A DNA stretch of 64,000 nt from Bradyrhizobiaceae bacterium PARB1 (GTDB lineage: Bacteria > Pseudomonadota > Alphaproteobacteria > Rhizobiales > Xanthobacteraceae). The notes under the pieces are model-generated. The model was not told where the DNA came from. It made no database searches and saw only the letters and a program-made list of their open reading frames with translations. Positions 20,735 through 29,402 of the stretch are shown here, in pieces. The position numbers were made by a program, and so were the translations under genes. The stretch covers positions 310,001-374,000 of the forward strand of contig NKIY01000006.1 of assembly GCA_002256345.1 (NCBI GenBank), written 5' to 3'. Numbering within the stretch: position 1 is the stretch's first letter; each line of letters opens with the position of its first letter.

Positions 20735-21157
20735 TGTTTCTCTCCCATTCGTTTTGATGCGTCGGTCGTGCGCCGACTTGTCATCGTCAGTTCGTGGTGG
20801 TCAGTGCGTGGTCGGTCGTCCTTCGAGTTTCCAGGCTGCAGGTATGCGGGCATGCCCTTGCGTGCGCCACATGCGCACGTCAGACTGCCGAGCCGGACGG
20901 GCTCGCCTGCAGATTGGGTGAGTGGGTTTGGATCGCTGTGTCATAGCGCATACGGCATCGCGCGCCCCGTCAGGGGCCGCTCGGCCTTCGTCCTCCCCCG
21001 GTATGCTTTTTGTTCAAATCTCAAGCATTACCGTTTACGCAGTTTGGTATGCGATATGCCACGCGGCAAGCGATTAGAGACGTTAAAAGCCGAGCAGGCC
21101 AATATGTCGCAGGGAGCGGGAGGTCTCGCTGCAATGCAACCTAAGGGCAAAAAAAGA
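20735..21157 (-). other. Long leader / promoter region of tctCBA
   Basis: The gap between tctC and the small gene at 21234 is 499 bases. Besides operator d (21045-21061) and the small gene's terminator it holds about 310 bases of untranslated leader, much longer than in the other regulon members (40-87 bases). Within it GCCCC-GTCA-GGGGC (20964-20977) can form a hairpin. No convincing open frame with a ribosome site was found on the minus strand. Confidence 0.45.
21045..21061 (-). promoter_or_regulatory. Oxalate-regulon operator d
   Basis: TGGTATGCGATATGCCA, 311 bases before the tctC start, flanked by TT. Same arms and spacing as the other sites. Confidence 0.7.
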
Positions 21158-21177
21158 GGCCCCGGAAAACCGGGGCC
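21158..21177 (-). terminator. Terminator of the 45-residue small gene
   Basis: GGCCCCGG (21158-21165) and CCGGGGCC (21170-21177) pair around AAAA. On the minus strand the stem is followed by TCTTTTTTTG. It lies 56 bases after the small gene's stop codon and marks it as its own transcription unit. Confidence 0.85.
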
Positions 21178-21233
21178 GAGGCTCGGGAGGAACGTCGAAT
21201 GCAACGCGGATCAGGTCCGCAGAAGCCTGAAAA

Positions 21234-21371
21234 TCAGAGGCCGAAGCGCGGCAGATCGCCGTTGCGCAGCGAGATCCGGGCGCTGGCCATCAGCGCACGA
21301 TCGATCGACGCAAGGAGGCGGCCGAAGAGGCCGTTGGAGGTGGCGAGATCGAAGGAAGCGGTCTTGGACAT
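21234..21371 (-). CDS. Small conserved-looking protein (45 aa) in the oxalate regulon
   Basis: The ATG at 21371 is preceded by AAGAGGAAATACCG, a strong ribosome site. The product starts MSKTASFDLATSNGLFGRLL, has an amphipathic middle (LLASIDRALMASARISL) and ends NGDLPRFGL before TGA. There is no signal peptide or full membrane span. An operator-like site lies 54 bases upstream and a clean terminator downstream, so the gene has every element of an independent regulon member. I do not recognise the family. A small regulator or membrane-associated helper of oxalate enzymes or transporters is possible. It is short enough to be missed by automated annotation. Confidence 0.72.
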   Translation of the reverse strand: MSKTASFDLATSNGLFGRLLASIDRALMASARISLRNGDLPRFGL

Positions 21372-21424
21372 CGGTATTTCCTCTTGAGGCGCAGTCGCGC
21401 CGTGTTCTGATCTGATGTCAATTT

Positions 21425-21441
21425 ACGTATACCAGATGCCA
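21425..21441 (-). promoter_or_regulatory. Oxalate-regulon operator e (degraded left arm)
   Basis: ACGTATACCAGATGCCA: the right arm ATGCCA is intact and the left keeps GTAT. It lies 54 bases before the small gene's ATG, the same distance as operators c and f to theirs. Confidence 0.6.
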
Positions 21442-21562
21442 AGGACCATAGATTTCTTCGCATAGCAGCAAGAAAATTTTGCAGTGCGAGATGACGCGAT
21501 TTGATTTTCTTATCAAAGTTCCATTCGGCGAGCCTCGTTGCAGAGGTGATGGTCCGACGCAA

Positions 21563-21586
21563 AAAGGCCGCCCGGAGGCGACCTTT
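21563..21586 (-). terminator. Terminator after frc
   Basis: AAAGGCCGCC (21563-21572) and GGCGACCTTT (21577-21586) pair with one mismatch around CGGA; on the minus strand TTTTTGCG follows. It lies 27 bases beyond the frc stop. Confidence 0.75.
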
Positions 21587-21612
21587 CGCATAAGATCGAC
21601 TTTGGCGACCAA

Positions 21613-22890
21613 TTACTCCGCAGCCACCTTGCGCGGCGGATCGAGGGCGCCGCTGTCGTGGATTTCGGCGACCTGGTGATCGCTGAAGCCGAGCACCTGC
21701 TTGAGGATTTCGTCGGTGTGCTCACCGAGCAGCGGCGAACGCTCGACCTTGGTCGGGCTGTCCGAAAGCTTGATCGGATTGCCCACCGACAGATATTCGC
21801 CGCGCTCGGGGTGATCGACCTTGACCATCGTGCCCGTGGCGTAGAGCGACTGGTCCTCGGCGATCTCCTTCATGGAGAGGATCGGACCGCAGGGGATGTC
21901 ATCCTTGTTGAGGATGTCCATCGCCTCGAACTTGGTCTTGGTCATGGTCCATTGTTCGATGCGGGCGAAAATCTCGTTGAGACGTGGCAGGCGGACGGCC
22001 GGTTTCGAGTAGTTCGGATCGGTCTTCCAGCCGGGTTCGCCGATGACGTCGCAGATCTTCTCCCACACCGGGGCCTGGGTGATGAAATAGATATAGGCGT
22101 TCGGATCGGTCTCCCAGCCCTTGCATTTCAGGATGCGGCCCGGCTGACCGCCGCCGCTATCGTTGCCCGCGCGCGGCACGGCATCGCCGAACGGCACGCC
22201 TTCGCCGAACTGGCTGTATTCCTTGAGCGGACCATGAGCGAGGCGCTGCTGGTCACGCATTTTGACGCGCGAGAGATTCAGCACGCCGTCCTGCATCGCG
22301 GCGGTGACCTTCTGGCCCTTGCCGGTCTGCGTGCGCTGATACAGCGCGGTGACGATGCCAAGCGCGAGATGCAGGCCGGTGCCGCTGTCGCCGATCTGCG
22401 CGCCGGTGACCAGCGGCAGGCCATCGCGGAAGCCGGTGGTCGACGCGGCGCCGCCGGTGCACTGCGCGACGTTTTCATAGACCTTGCAGTCTTCATAGGG
22501 ACCGGGACCGAAACCTTTGATCGATGCGACGATCATCTTCGGGTTGATCTCCTGGATCTTCTCGAACGGGAAGCCCATGCGGTCGAGCACACCCGGCCCG
22601 AAGTTCTCGACGAGAACATCGCACTGCTTCATCAGTGCGGTGAGGACTTCCTTGCCCTTCGGGTTCTTGGTGTCGAGGGTGATGGAGCGCTTGTTGTGGT
22701 TGAGCATGGTGAAATACAGGCTGTCCACATTCGGGATGTCCTGCAACTGGCCGCGGGTGATGTCGCCGACGCCGGGGCGCTCGACCTTGATCACGTCGGC
22801 GCCGAACCAGGCGAGAAGCTGCGTGCAGGTCGGGCCCGATTGCACGTGGGTGAAGTCGAGAATGCGAACGCCTTTAAGCGCCTGTGTCAT
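21613..22890 (-). CDS. frc: Formyl-CoA:oxalate CoA-transferase
   Basis: 425 residues, the usual length for Frc. This class III CoA-transferase moves CoA from formyl-CoA to oxalate, giving formate and oxalyl-CoA. Near-identity to the E. coli YfdW/Oxalobacter Frc pattern is visible: [25 protein letters not shown] in pieces, [10 protein letters not shown] with Asp168 (the catalytic aspartate that forms the acyl anhydride), [19 protein letters not shown], and [24 protein letters not shown] with the mobile glycine loop. It follows oxc by 94 bases on the same strand, as last gene of gntR-oxc-frc. It acts in the cytoplasm. Confidence 0.96.
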   Translation of the reverse strand: MTQALKGVRILDFTHVQSGPTCTQLLAWFGADVIKVERPGVGDITRGQLQDIPNVDSLYFTMLNHNKRSITLDTKNPKGKEVLTALMKQCDVLVENFGPGVLDRMGFPFEKIQEINPKMIVASIKGFGPGPYEDCKVYENVAQCTGGAASTTGFRDGLPLVTGAQIGDSGTGLHLALGIVTALYQRTQTGKGQKVTAAMQDGVLNLSRVKMRDQQRLAHGPLKEYSQFGEGVPFGDAVPRAGNDSGGGQPGRILKCKGWETDPNAYIYFITQAPVWEKICDVIGEPGWKTDPNYSKPAVRLPRLNEIFARIEQWTMTKTKFEAMDILNKDDIPCGPILSMKEIAEDQSLYATGTMVKVDHPERGEYLSVGNPIKLSDSPTKVERSPLLGEHTDEILKQVLGFSDHQVAEIHDSGALDPPRKVAAE

Positions 22891-22954
22891 TGCTATGCTC
22901 CCGTACTATTTTTTGCCGGCTCGGCACTTGGAGATTGATACTTGAAGAAAATGA

Positions 22955-22974
22955 GCGGGGCCTCGCGACCCCGC
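22955..22974 (-). terminator. Hairpin between oxc and frc (weak terminator or processing site)
   Basis: GCGGGG (22955-22960) and CCCCGC (22969-22974) flank CCTCGCGA; on the minus strand TCATTTTCTT follows. It lies in the 94-base gap and could partly end transcription or set the oxc:frc ratio. Confidence 0.45.
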
Positions 22975-22984
22975 ATGATGCGAA

Positions 22985-24715
22985 TTACTTCTTCTTGCTC
23001 AGCACGCTCTGCGGATTGAGGTTGCCGATGCGGCCGGACTCGCTGCCCGCGGCCGGATCGATCACCGCATTGATGAGCGTCGGCTTGCCCGAATCCATCG
23101 CTTCGTTGACGGCGCGCTTGAGCTCATCCGGCGAAGTGGCGTTGACGCCGACGCCGCCAAAAGCTTGCATCATCATGTCGTAGCGCGAACCCTTGACGAA
23201 GACGGTGGGGGCGACGTCCGGGCCACCGGTCGGATTGACGTCGGTACCGCGATAGATGCCGTCATTGTTGAACACGACGATGCAGACCGGCAGATTGTAA
23301 CGGCAGATGGTCTCGACCTCCATGCCGCTGAAGCCGAAGGCGCTGTCGCCCTCGATGGCCAGCACCGGCTTGCCGGTCTCCACAGCGGCGGCGATGCAAT
23401 AGCCCATGCCGATGCCCATGATGCCCCAGGTGCCGACATCGATGCGCTTGCGCGGCTTGTACATGTCAACGATGCCGCGGGCGAGATCGAGCGTGTTGGC
23501 GCCTTCGTTGACGAGCATTGCGTCGGGGCGCTCGGCAATGATGGTGCGGAGAACGCCCAGCGCGCCGTGGTAATCCATCGGCGAGTTGTTGTTCATCAGC
23601 TTCGGCGCCATCTTCGCAACGTTCTCGTCGCGCTTCTTGGTGACGGCCGAGGTCCAGTCGCTCGATGCTTTCGTCCAGCTCTTGCCCATGCCATCGAGCA
23701 AGGCGGCGACGCAGGAGCCGATATCGCCCACGACAGGAGCGACGATCTCGACGTTGGAATCCATTTCCTTCGGCTCGATGTCGATCTGGATGAATTTCTT
23801 TGGTGCATCGCCCCAGGCTTTGCCCTTGCCGTGGGACAGCAGCCAGTTGAGGCGCGCGCCGATCAACATGACGACGTCGCTATCCTTGAGCACGGTGGAG
23901 CGCGCAGCGCCGGCGCACTGCGGATGAGTGTCGGGCAGCAGTCCCTTGGCCATGCTCATGGGCAGGAAGGGGACGCCGGAGGTCTCAACAAGAGCCTTCA
24001 CGGCGTCGTCGGCCTGCGCGTAGGCGGCGCCCTTGCCGAGAATGATCAGCGGCTTCTTCGCCGACTTCAGCACGTCGAGCGCGCGCTTGATGCTGTCCGG
24101 AGCAGGGAGCTGGGCCGGTGCAGCGTCGATCACCTTCACCAGCGACTTGCGGCCGGCGTCGGCATTCATCACCTGGCCGAACAGCTTTGCCGGCAGATCG
24201 AGATAGACGCCGCCGGGACGGCCGGACACCGCCGAGCGAATGGCACGGGCGAGGCCGATGCCGATGTCCTGCGCATGCAGCACGCGATAGGCGGCCTTGC
24301 AGAGCGGCTTGGCGATGGCGAGCTGGTCCATCTCCTCATAGTCACCCTGTTGCAGATCGACGATCTCGCGCTCCGAAGAGCCTGAGATCAGGATCATCGG
24401 GAAGCAGTTGGTGGTGGCATGGGCGAGGGCGGTGAGGCCGTTGAGGAAGCCCGGCGCCGAGACGGTGAGACACACGCCCGGCTTCTTGGTGAGATAGCCG
24501 GCAATCGACGCGGCATAGCCCGCGGCCTGTTCGTGACGGAAGGAGAGAACGCGGATGCCTTCAGCCTGCGCCATGCGGCCGAAATCGGTGATCGGAATGC
24601 CGGGCACGCCATAGATGGTGTTGAGCCCGTTCAGCTTGAGTGCATCGATGATCAGATGGAAGCCATCTGTCAGTTCTTGTTCGGTACCGGTGTCGATGCT
24701 GTGAACTGCGGACAT
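22985..24715 (-). CDS. oxc: Oxalyl-CoA decarboxylase
   Basis: 576 residues, close to the 568 of Oxalobacter Oxc. A thiamine-diphosphate enzyme that converts oxalyl-CoA to formyl-CoA and CO2, completing the cycle with Frc. The N-terminal Pyr domain has [17 protein letters not shown] and [11 protein letters not shown] with the cofactor-activating Glu62. The middle domain, which in this family binds an ADP-like activator, is present. The C-terminal PP domain has [19 protein letters not shown]...NN, the Mg/ThDP motif, and [11 protein letters not shown]. Consuming a proton per turn, the cycle also supports proton-motive force through oxalate/formate exchange. It lies 89 bases after gntR on the same strand. 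Confidence 0.96.
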   Translation of the reverse strand: MSAVHSIDTGTEQELTDGFHLIIDALKLNGLNTIYGVPGIPITDFGRMAQAEGIRVLSFRHEQAAGYAASIAGYLTKKPGVCLTVSAPGFLNGLTALAHATTNCFPMILISGSSEREIVDLQQGDYEEMDQLAIAKPLCKAAYRVLHAQDIGIGLARAIRSAVSGRPGGVYLDLPAKLFGQVMNADAGRKSLVKVIDAAPAQLPAPDSIKRALDVLKSAKKPLIILGKGAAYAQADDAVKALVETSGVPFLPMSMAKGLLPDTHPQCAGAARSTVLKDSDVVMLIGARLNWLLSHGKGKAWGDAPKKFIQIDIEPKEMDSNVEIVAPVVGDIGSCVAALLDGMGKSWTKASSDWTSAVTKKRDENVAKMAPKLMNNNSPMDYHGALGVLRTIIAERPDAMLVNEGANTLDLARGIVDMYKPRKRIDVGTWGIMGIGMGYCIAAAVETGKPVLAIEGDSAFGFSGMEVETICRYNLPVCIVVFNNDGIYRGTDVNPTGGPDVAPTVFVKGSRYDMMMQAFGGVGVNATSPDELKRAVNEAMDSGKPTLINAVIDPAAGSESGRIGNLNPQSVLSKKK

Positions 24716-24804
24716 TCCGCTCTCCCGTGACGTTTCTGAACGCGTATGGTTGTTGGTGGAAGCCGCGCGGCAGGCCGCGCGACGGCGTTGGGTAAAATCA
24801 GGTT

Positions 24805-25536
24805 CTAGGTAAAGAGCTCCTGGCCGTGCGCCTCGACATAGGACGCGAGACCGAGCGTGTGATCGCGCGCACGCTTTTCGGCCAGCTCGGTGTCGCGCTC
24901 TTCGAGTGCTTCGATGATGGCGAGATGCTCGGGCAGGGAGGTCGCGGTGCGATCGACCCGGCCGATGGTGAGCTGACGATAGCCACGCACATGCAGCAGG
25001 ATGTCGTTGGTCATGTCGATCAGCACCGGACTTTCGCTGAGCGAGAGCACGGCCTGGTGAAAGGCGATGTTCGCCTTTGAATATTCCTCGACGTGATCCT
25101 GCGGCAGGCGATCCTTGCCAAAATCCTTGAAGAAGTCGCGCAGCGCCGAGATGTCTTTCTTGCGCGCAGTCGTCGTGATCAAACGTGCGGCCATGCTTTC
25201 CAGCGCCGCCCAGGCGCGGATCATGTCGACGATCTCGTTCTTGGTCTTGCGCACCACGACGATGCCGCGGCGTGGCACGGTCCTCACGAAACCGTCCTGT
25301 TCCAGCATCGCGATGGCTTCGCGGATCGGTGTGCGGCTGACGCCAAGGCGCTCGGAGAGGGCGCGCTCGTCGAGCATCACCGGATCCGGTGTCGTGTAGA
25401 TGTCCATCTTAAGAATGGCTTCTTTCAAGGCTTCATAGGCCTTGGTCTTGAAGCTGGTCTCGGGTGCGATCCGAACGATCGCAAGGTCGGCCTCGGACAT
25501 AATGGACGGCGCCTTGGTTGGTTTTCGCGTGGGCAT
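24805..25536 (-). CDS. GntR-family regulator with FCD domain, probable oxalate regulator
   Basis: 243 residues. The winged helix at about 25-95 includes [51 protein letters not shown], a textbook FadR-subfamily GntR reader. The C-terminal all-helical FCD domain (about 105-230) keeps the metal-site residues seen as [11 protein letters not shown] and H-containing [13 protein letters not shown] regulators bind organic acids. FadR/FCD operators often have the core TGGT-N-ACCA, close to TGGYAT-N5-ATRCCA found here, including one copy before this gene. It is the first gene of gntR-oxc-frc and so probably autoregulated. Confidence 0.88.
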   Translation of the reverse strand: MPTRKPTKAPSIMSEADLAIVRIAPETSFKTKAYEALKEAILKMDIYTTPDPVMLDERALSERLGVSRTPIREAIAMLEQDGFVRTVPRRGIVVVRKTKNEIVDMIRAWAALESMAARLITTTARKKDISALRDFFKDFGKDRLPQDHVEEYSKANIAFHQAVLSLSESPVLIDMTNDILLHVRGYRQLTIGRVDRTATSLPEHLAIIEALEERDTELAEKRARDHTLGLASYVEAHGQELFT

Positions 25537-25540
25537 GAAT

Positions 25541-25558
25541 CATCTCCGGTCGGAGATG
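25541..25558 (-). promoter_or_regulatory. Hairpin over the gntR ribosome-binding site
   Basis: CATCTCCG-GT-CGGAGATG is a perfect 8-base inverted repeat ending four bases before the gntR start codon. On the mRNA the 3' arm carries the GGAG Shine-Dalgarno sequence seven bases before the AUG, so folding would hide it. It could instead be a protein-binding site. Confidence 0.5.
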
Positions 25559-25588
25559 TCGTACCACAGAAACAACGTTCGGAATTTT

Positions 25589-25605
25589 TGGCATGCCAGA
25601 TGCCA
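25589..25605 (-). promoter_or_regulatory. Oxalate-regulon operator f (perfect arms)
   Basis: TGGCATGCCAGATGCCA, arms TGGCAT/ATGCCA perfectly complementary, 53 bases before the gntR start. It lies in the gntR/synthetase divergent region; operator g is 65 bases further on. Confidence 0.8.
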
Positions 25606-25669
25606 GCATGTCAAGCTGACGGCTATTTCAGCAATTTTGCGCTGCACCGCGCCTTGACTTTCAAGTTTC

Positions 25670-25686
25670 TGGCATACCAAATGCCA
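25670..25686 (+). promoter_or_regulatory. Oxalate-regulon operator g (perfect arms)
   Basis: TGGCATACCAAATGCCA, 40 bases before the start of the acyl-CoA synthetase gene. A TTGACT hexamer at 25654-25659 could be the -35 element, which would place the operator over the -10 region, as expected for a repressor. Confidence 0.8.
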
Positions 25687-25725
25687 TCAATTCGTCCGCG
25701 TCAAGAAACGCAATGGGAGAAGGCC

Positions 25726-27888
25726 ATGTCTCAATCGAATCTCGCCATCAAAGAAGCGCCCGCCTCGGCGAAAGATGCCGTTCGCAAGGTGCTTGATGCC
25801 GTCAAGGCGGACAAGCGCACCAGCCTGACGGCGCCGGAAGGCAAGCTTGTCTGCGACGCCTATGGCATTCCCGTGCCGAAAGAGGGCGTCGCCACCTCGG
25901 CAGCAGATGCTGCGAAGCTCGCGGGTGGCATGGGCTTCCCGGTGGTGATGAAGATCGTTTCGCCGGACATTCTCCACAAGACCGAAGCCGGCGGCGTCAT
26001 TGTCGGCGTGAAGACGGCCGAAGACGCGCAGAAGGCCTACGACACCATTCTGGCCAATGCCAAGAAGTACAAGGCCGATGCCAAGATCGAGGGTGTCCAG
26101 GTTCAGCAGATGCTGATGGGCGGCACCGAAGTCATCATCGGCTCGATCACCGATGGCTCGTTCGGCAAGCTGGTGGCCTTCGGTCTTGGCGGTGTGCTGG
26201 TGGAAGTGTTGAAGGACGTCACCTTCCGCCTCGCACCCGCGACCAATGAAGACGCGCTGTCGATGCTCGACGGCATCCAGGCCGCGGAGATGCTGCATGG
26301 CGTGCGCGGCGGTGATCCCGCCAATCGCGAGGCGCTGGCAGATATCATCGTCAAGGTCTCGCAGCTCGTCAGCGATTTCCCGGAGATGGTCGAGCTCGAT
26401 CTCAATCCGGTGTTCGCCACCAAGAAGGATGCGATCGCGGCCGACGTCCGCATCGTCGTGGATTTCGATTACAAGCCGCGTCCGGCGCCGCGTGCCAAGG
26501 AAGAAATCGTTGCGGCGATGAACCGCATCATGATGCCGAAGGCCGTCGCGGTGATCGGTGCCTCTGCCGAGGACGGCAAGATCGGCAACTCGGTGATGAA
26601 GAACCTCATCAACGGTGGCTACAAGGGCGAGATCTATCCGATCCATCCGAAAGCCGACGAGATCATGGGCCGCAAGGCCTATAAGAGCGTCAAGGATGTG
26701 CCGGGCGTGATCGACACCGCGGTGTTCGCGATCCCTGCGAAATTCGTCGCTGGCGCGCTGACCGAATGCGGCGAGAAGAAAATTCCGGGCGCGGTGCTGA
26801 TCCCGTCGGGTTTTGCCGAAGCCAACGAGCCTGAGCTGCAGGAAGAGATCGTTGCCATCGGCAAGAAATACGACGTGCGCCTGATGGGGCCGAACATCTA
26901 TGGCTTCTACTATACGCCGGCCAATCTCTGCGCGACGTTCTGTACCGCCTACGACGTGAAGGGCTCGGCGGCGTTGTCGTCGCAGTCGGGCGGCATCGGC
27001 ATGGCGATCATCGGCTTCTCGCGTTCCGCCAAGATGGGCGTGTCGGCCATTGTCGGTCTCGGCAACAAGTCTGATATCGACGAGGACGATCTGCTCGCCT
27101 TCTTCGAGCAGGATCCGAACACCAACATCATCGCGCAGCATTGCGAGGATCTGAAGGACGGCCGCGCCTTTGCGGAAGCGGCCAAGCGCGTCTCCAAGAA
27201 GAAGCCGGTGGTGGTGCTCAAGGCGGGCCGTACCTCGGCTGGCGCCAAGGCTGCCTCGTCGCATACCGGCGCGCTCGCCGGCAACGACAAGATCTATGAG
27301 GATGTGCTGAAGCAGTCCGGCGTGATCCGCGCCCGCTCGCTGCGGCAGTTGCTCGAATTCGCTCGCGGCATTCCGGTGCTGCCGACGCCGAAGGGCGAGA
27401 ACGTGCTGATCATCACCGGTGCCGGTGGGTCGGGTGTGCTGCTGTCGGACGCGGTGGTGGATAACGGCCTGTCGCTGATGGCGATGCCGCCGGATCTCGA
27501 TGCGGCCTTCCGCAAGTTCATCCCGCCCTTCGGCGCCGCCGGCAACCCGGTCGACATCACCGGTGGCGAACCGCCGATCACCTATGTGAATACGGTGAAG
27601 CTCGGCCTCGAGGATGAGCGCATCCACTCGCTGATTCTTGGCTACTGGCACACGATCGTGACCCCGCCGATGGTGTTCGCCAGGAACATGGTCGAGATCA
27701 AGAACGAGATGAAGAAGAAGGGCATCGAGAAACCGATGGTCGCTTCGCTCGCCGGCGATATCGAGGTCGAGGAGGCCGCGGAGTATCTCTACCAGAACGG
27801 CATTCCGGCCTATGCCTATTCGACGGAGCTTCCGGTGGAAGTGCTCGGCGCCAAGTACAAGTGGGCGCGTGGGGCAGGGCTGCTGTAA
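25726..27888 (+). CDS. NDP-forming acyl-CoA synthetase (acetate-CoA ligase family), oxalate regulon member
   Basis: 720 residues from the ATG at 25726 behind GGGAGAAGG. Domain order is ATP-grasp first (about 30-245; MKIVSPDILHKTEAGGV, ELDLNPVF), then the CoA-binding domain (about 268-400; AVAVIGASAEDGKIGNSV, MGPNIYGF), then the succinyl-CoA-ligase-like part with SSHTGALAG holding His513, the expected phosphohistidine. The reaction would be acid + CoA + ATP = acyl-CoA + ADP + Pi, reversible. The gene starts next to operator g and diverges from gntR-oxc-frc. It could prime the Frc cycle by making formyl-CoA or oxalyl-CoA, or recover ATP from formyl-CoA. The substrate is inferred from context only. 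Confidence 0.88.
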   Translation: MSQSNLAIKEAPASAKDAVRKVLDAVKADKRTSLTAPEGKLVCDAYGIPVPKEGVATSAADAAKLAGGMGFPVVMKIVSPDILHKTEAGGVIVGVKTAEDAQKAYDTILANAKKYKADAKIEGVQVQQMLMGGTEVIIGSITDGSFGKLVAFGLGGVLVEVLKDVTFRLAPATNEDALSMLDGIQAAEMLHGVRGGDPANREALADIIVKVSQLVSDFPEMVELDLNPVFATKKDAIAADVRIVVDFDYKPRPAPRAKEEIVAAMNRIMMPKAVAVIGASAEDGKIGNSVMKNLINGGYKGEIYPIHPKADEIMGRKAYKSVKDVPGVIDTAVFAIPAKFVAGALTECGEKKIPGAVLIPSGFAEANEPELQEEIVAIGKKYDVRLMGPNIYGFYYTPANLCATFCTAYDVKGSAALSSQSGGIGMAIIGFSRSAKMGVSAIVGLGNKSDIDEDDLLAFFEQDPNTNIIAQHCEDLKDGRAFAEAAKRVSKKKPVVVLKAGRTSAGAKAASSHTGALAGNDKIYEDVLKQSGVIRARSLRQLLEFARGIPVLPTPKGENVLIITGAGGSGVLLSDAVVDNGLSLMAMPPDLDAAFRKFIPPFGAAGNPVDITGGEPPITYVNTVKLGLEDERIHSLILGYWHTIVTPPMVFARNMVEIKNEMKKKGIEKPMVASLAGDIEVEEAAEYLYQNGIPAYAYSTELPVEVLGAKYKWARGAGLL

Positions 27889-27914
27889 GGCTCGCTCGTT
27901 AGCGATCAAAAAGA

Positions 27915-27942
27915 AACGCCGCTCGGGAAACCGGGCGGCGTT
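27915..27942 (+). terminator. Terminator of the acyl-CoA synthetase gene
   Basis: AACGCCGCTCGG and CCGGGCGGCGTT pair around GAAA, with one G-T pair, and are followed by TTTTTTG's T run. It lies 26 bases after the stop codon. Confidence 0.85.
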
Positions 27943-27970
27943 TTTTGTTGGATGCAAACTACAAACTCAG

Positions 27971-28095
27971 CCCCCATCCTGAGGAGCGTCGTCTTCGACC
28001 GTGTCTCGAAGGATGGCAGCGGGCTCTGAGCGAGGCCTTTCATAGTTTGAGACGCGCGCCAAGTGGCGCGCTCCTCACCATGAGGGCGGTGTTGT
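27971..28095. repeat. Dispersed Bradyrhizobiaceae palindromic repeat
   Basis: The stretch holds CCATCCTGAGGAGCG, CTCGAAGGATGG, GAGACGCGCGCCAAGTGGCG and CTCCTCACCATGAGGG. This combination is a characteristic intergenic repeat of this group of genomes. It fills the gap between two convergent genes. Confidence 0.7.
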
Positions 28096-28100
28096 AGGGC

Positions 28101-29402
28101 CTACACGATCACCTTCTGCTCAGCCACGCCCTCGCGCCCAAAGATGCGCAGATAGCGATCGATCTCTTCCTGGCTGCCGCCCGTGGTCTTAGCGGGGTTG
28201 TCGGAGAGCTTCACGGCAGCGCGTCCATTCGCTGCGGTGATCTTGCACACCAGGCTAATCGGATCGAGCGTATCCAGCCCGCGCGGATGCGCGCCGCGGA
28301 AATCGTTCGTCGCCATGGTGCCCCAGCCAAAACTCTCGCGGATGCGGCCCCGGAAACGCTGGTGCAGATCGATCATCAGATCGACCTCCAAGCCATCGCT
28401 GAACATCGCGCGCTTCTTGCGCGGATCCTCGCCGCGCATGGCGTACCAGGCGATGACTTCCTCGCCCGCGGCGATAGGCTCCTTGCTGTCCATGCGCATG
28501 CCCGTCCATTTCGACGCCCAGGGCGGCGCGTCGCGCAGGAATTGGGTCATGCCGAAGGTGTCGGGCAGGATGATCAGCAACTCGCCGTCATAGACTTCCT
28601 GCCACTTCGCCAGCACGTCATATTGCGCGGTCTTCAATGCTTCGTCGCTGTCGGCGAGGCAGCCAAACACCATGGGCAGTTCATGCGAATTGGTGCCGAT
28701 GGCTTCGAACGAATGTTTGAAGGCGAGCAGCGCGTTCGACGTGCCGACAAAGCTGCGGCCAAGCTCGTTGGCCATCGCGTCGGTCACCCATTCCTGCCAC
28801 AGGAAACCATGGCGGCGGCGGGTGCCGAATTCGGCCAGCCGCATATCGGGATAGGACTTCAGCTTCTTGATCTTGTTCCAGATCTTGGTCTTGGTCTGGG
28901 CATAGAGAATGTCCAGCTCGAACTTGTCGAGCGAAGCCATCGCGATGCGCGAACGCAGTTCGCTGACAATGGCGAGGGCGTAGATTTCCCACATGGTCAC
29001 CGCAGCCCATTCACCCTCGAAGGTGAGGACATATTGGCCGTCGACCACTTCGAGCTTGTAGTCGGGCAGCCGGAAGGTGCGCAGATATTCGATATATTCC
29101 GGGCGGAAAATGTCGCGGCGGCCGTAGAAACGGTTGCCGGCCAGCCAGATCAGCTCGTTCTCGCGGAAGGTGAGGGTGCGGGCGTGGTCAAGCTGCGCGC
29201 GCAGAACGGCTTCCGGGATGATTTCCGCCAGTCGCACCGTTTTGGTGCGGTTGATCAGGCTGAAGGTAACCGGCACTTTCGGATAGAGCATCCAGATAAA
29301 CTGGTGCATCAGGAATTTATAGAAATCCGTATCCAGCAGAGAGCGGATGATCGGATCGAGACGATAATTGTGGTTATGGACCCGGGTGGCGAAATCCATC
29401 AT
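28101..29402 (-). CDS. pncB: Nicotinate phosphoribosyltransferase
   Basis: 433 residues from the ATG at 29402 (a second ATG follows at once); the frame extends further up but the added residues do not resemble the family. It makes nicotinate mononucleotide from nicotinate and PRPP for NAD salvage. Marks are LLDTDFYKFLMHQFIW, TFSLINRT, GTRRRHGFLWQEW (the phosphorylated His region, S/TRRRHG), GTSNALLAFK and SDGLEVDLMIDLHQRFRGRI with the PRPP site. It is an ordinary single-copy metabolic gene and probably unrelated to the neighbouring transport genes. Confidence 0.93.
   Translation of the reverse strand: MMDFATRVHNHNYRLDPIIRSLLDTDFYKFLMHQFIWMLYPKVPVTFSLINRTKTVRLAEIIPEAVLRAQLDHARTLTFRENELIWLAGNRFYGRRDIFRPEYIEYLRTFRLPDYKLEVVDGQYVLTFEGEWAAVTMWEIYALAIVSELRSRIAMASLDKFELDILYAQTKTKIWNKIKKLKSYPDMRLAEFGTRRRHGFLWQEWVTDAMANELGRSFVGTSNALLAFKHSFEAIGTNSHELPMVFGCLADSDEALKTAQYDVLAKWQEVYDGELLIILPDTFGMTQFLRDAPPWASKWTGMRMDSKEPIAAGEEVIAWYAMRGEDPRKKRAMFSDGLEVDLMIDLHQRFRGRIRESFGWGTMATNDFRGAHPRGLDTLDPISLVCKITAANGRAAVKLSDNPAKTTGGSQEEIDRYLRIFGREGVAEQKVIV

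Noticed and set aside
25589-25686. Sigma-54 (-24/-12) promoter reading of the TGGCAT elements
   Set aside because: TGGCA is there, but the TTGCA/T element at the required spacing is missing in all copies. The sites are symmetric, as operators are.
25687-27957. Very long open frame on the minus strand opposite the acyl-CoA synthetase gene
   Set aside because: The plus-strand gene has full domain motifs, a ribosome site and an operator. The antisense frame is His/Arg/Asp-rich without motifs, as expected of a high-GC shadow.
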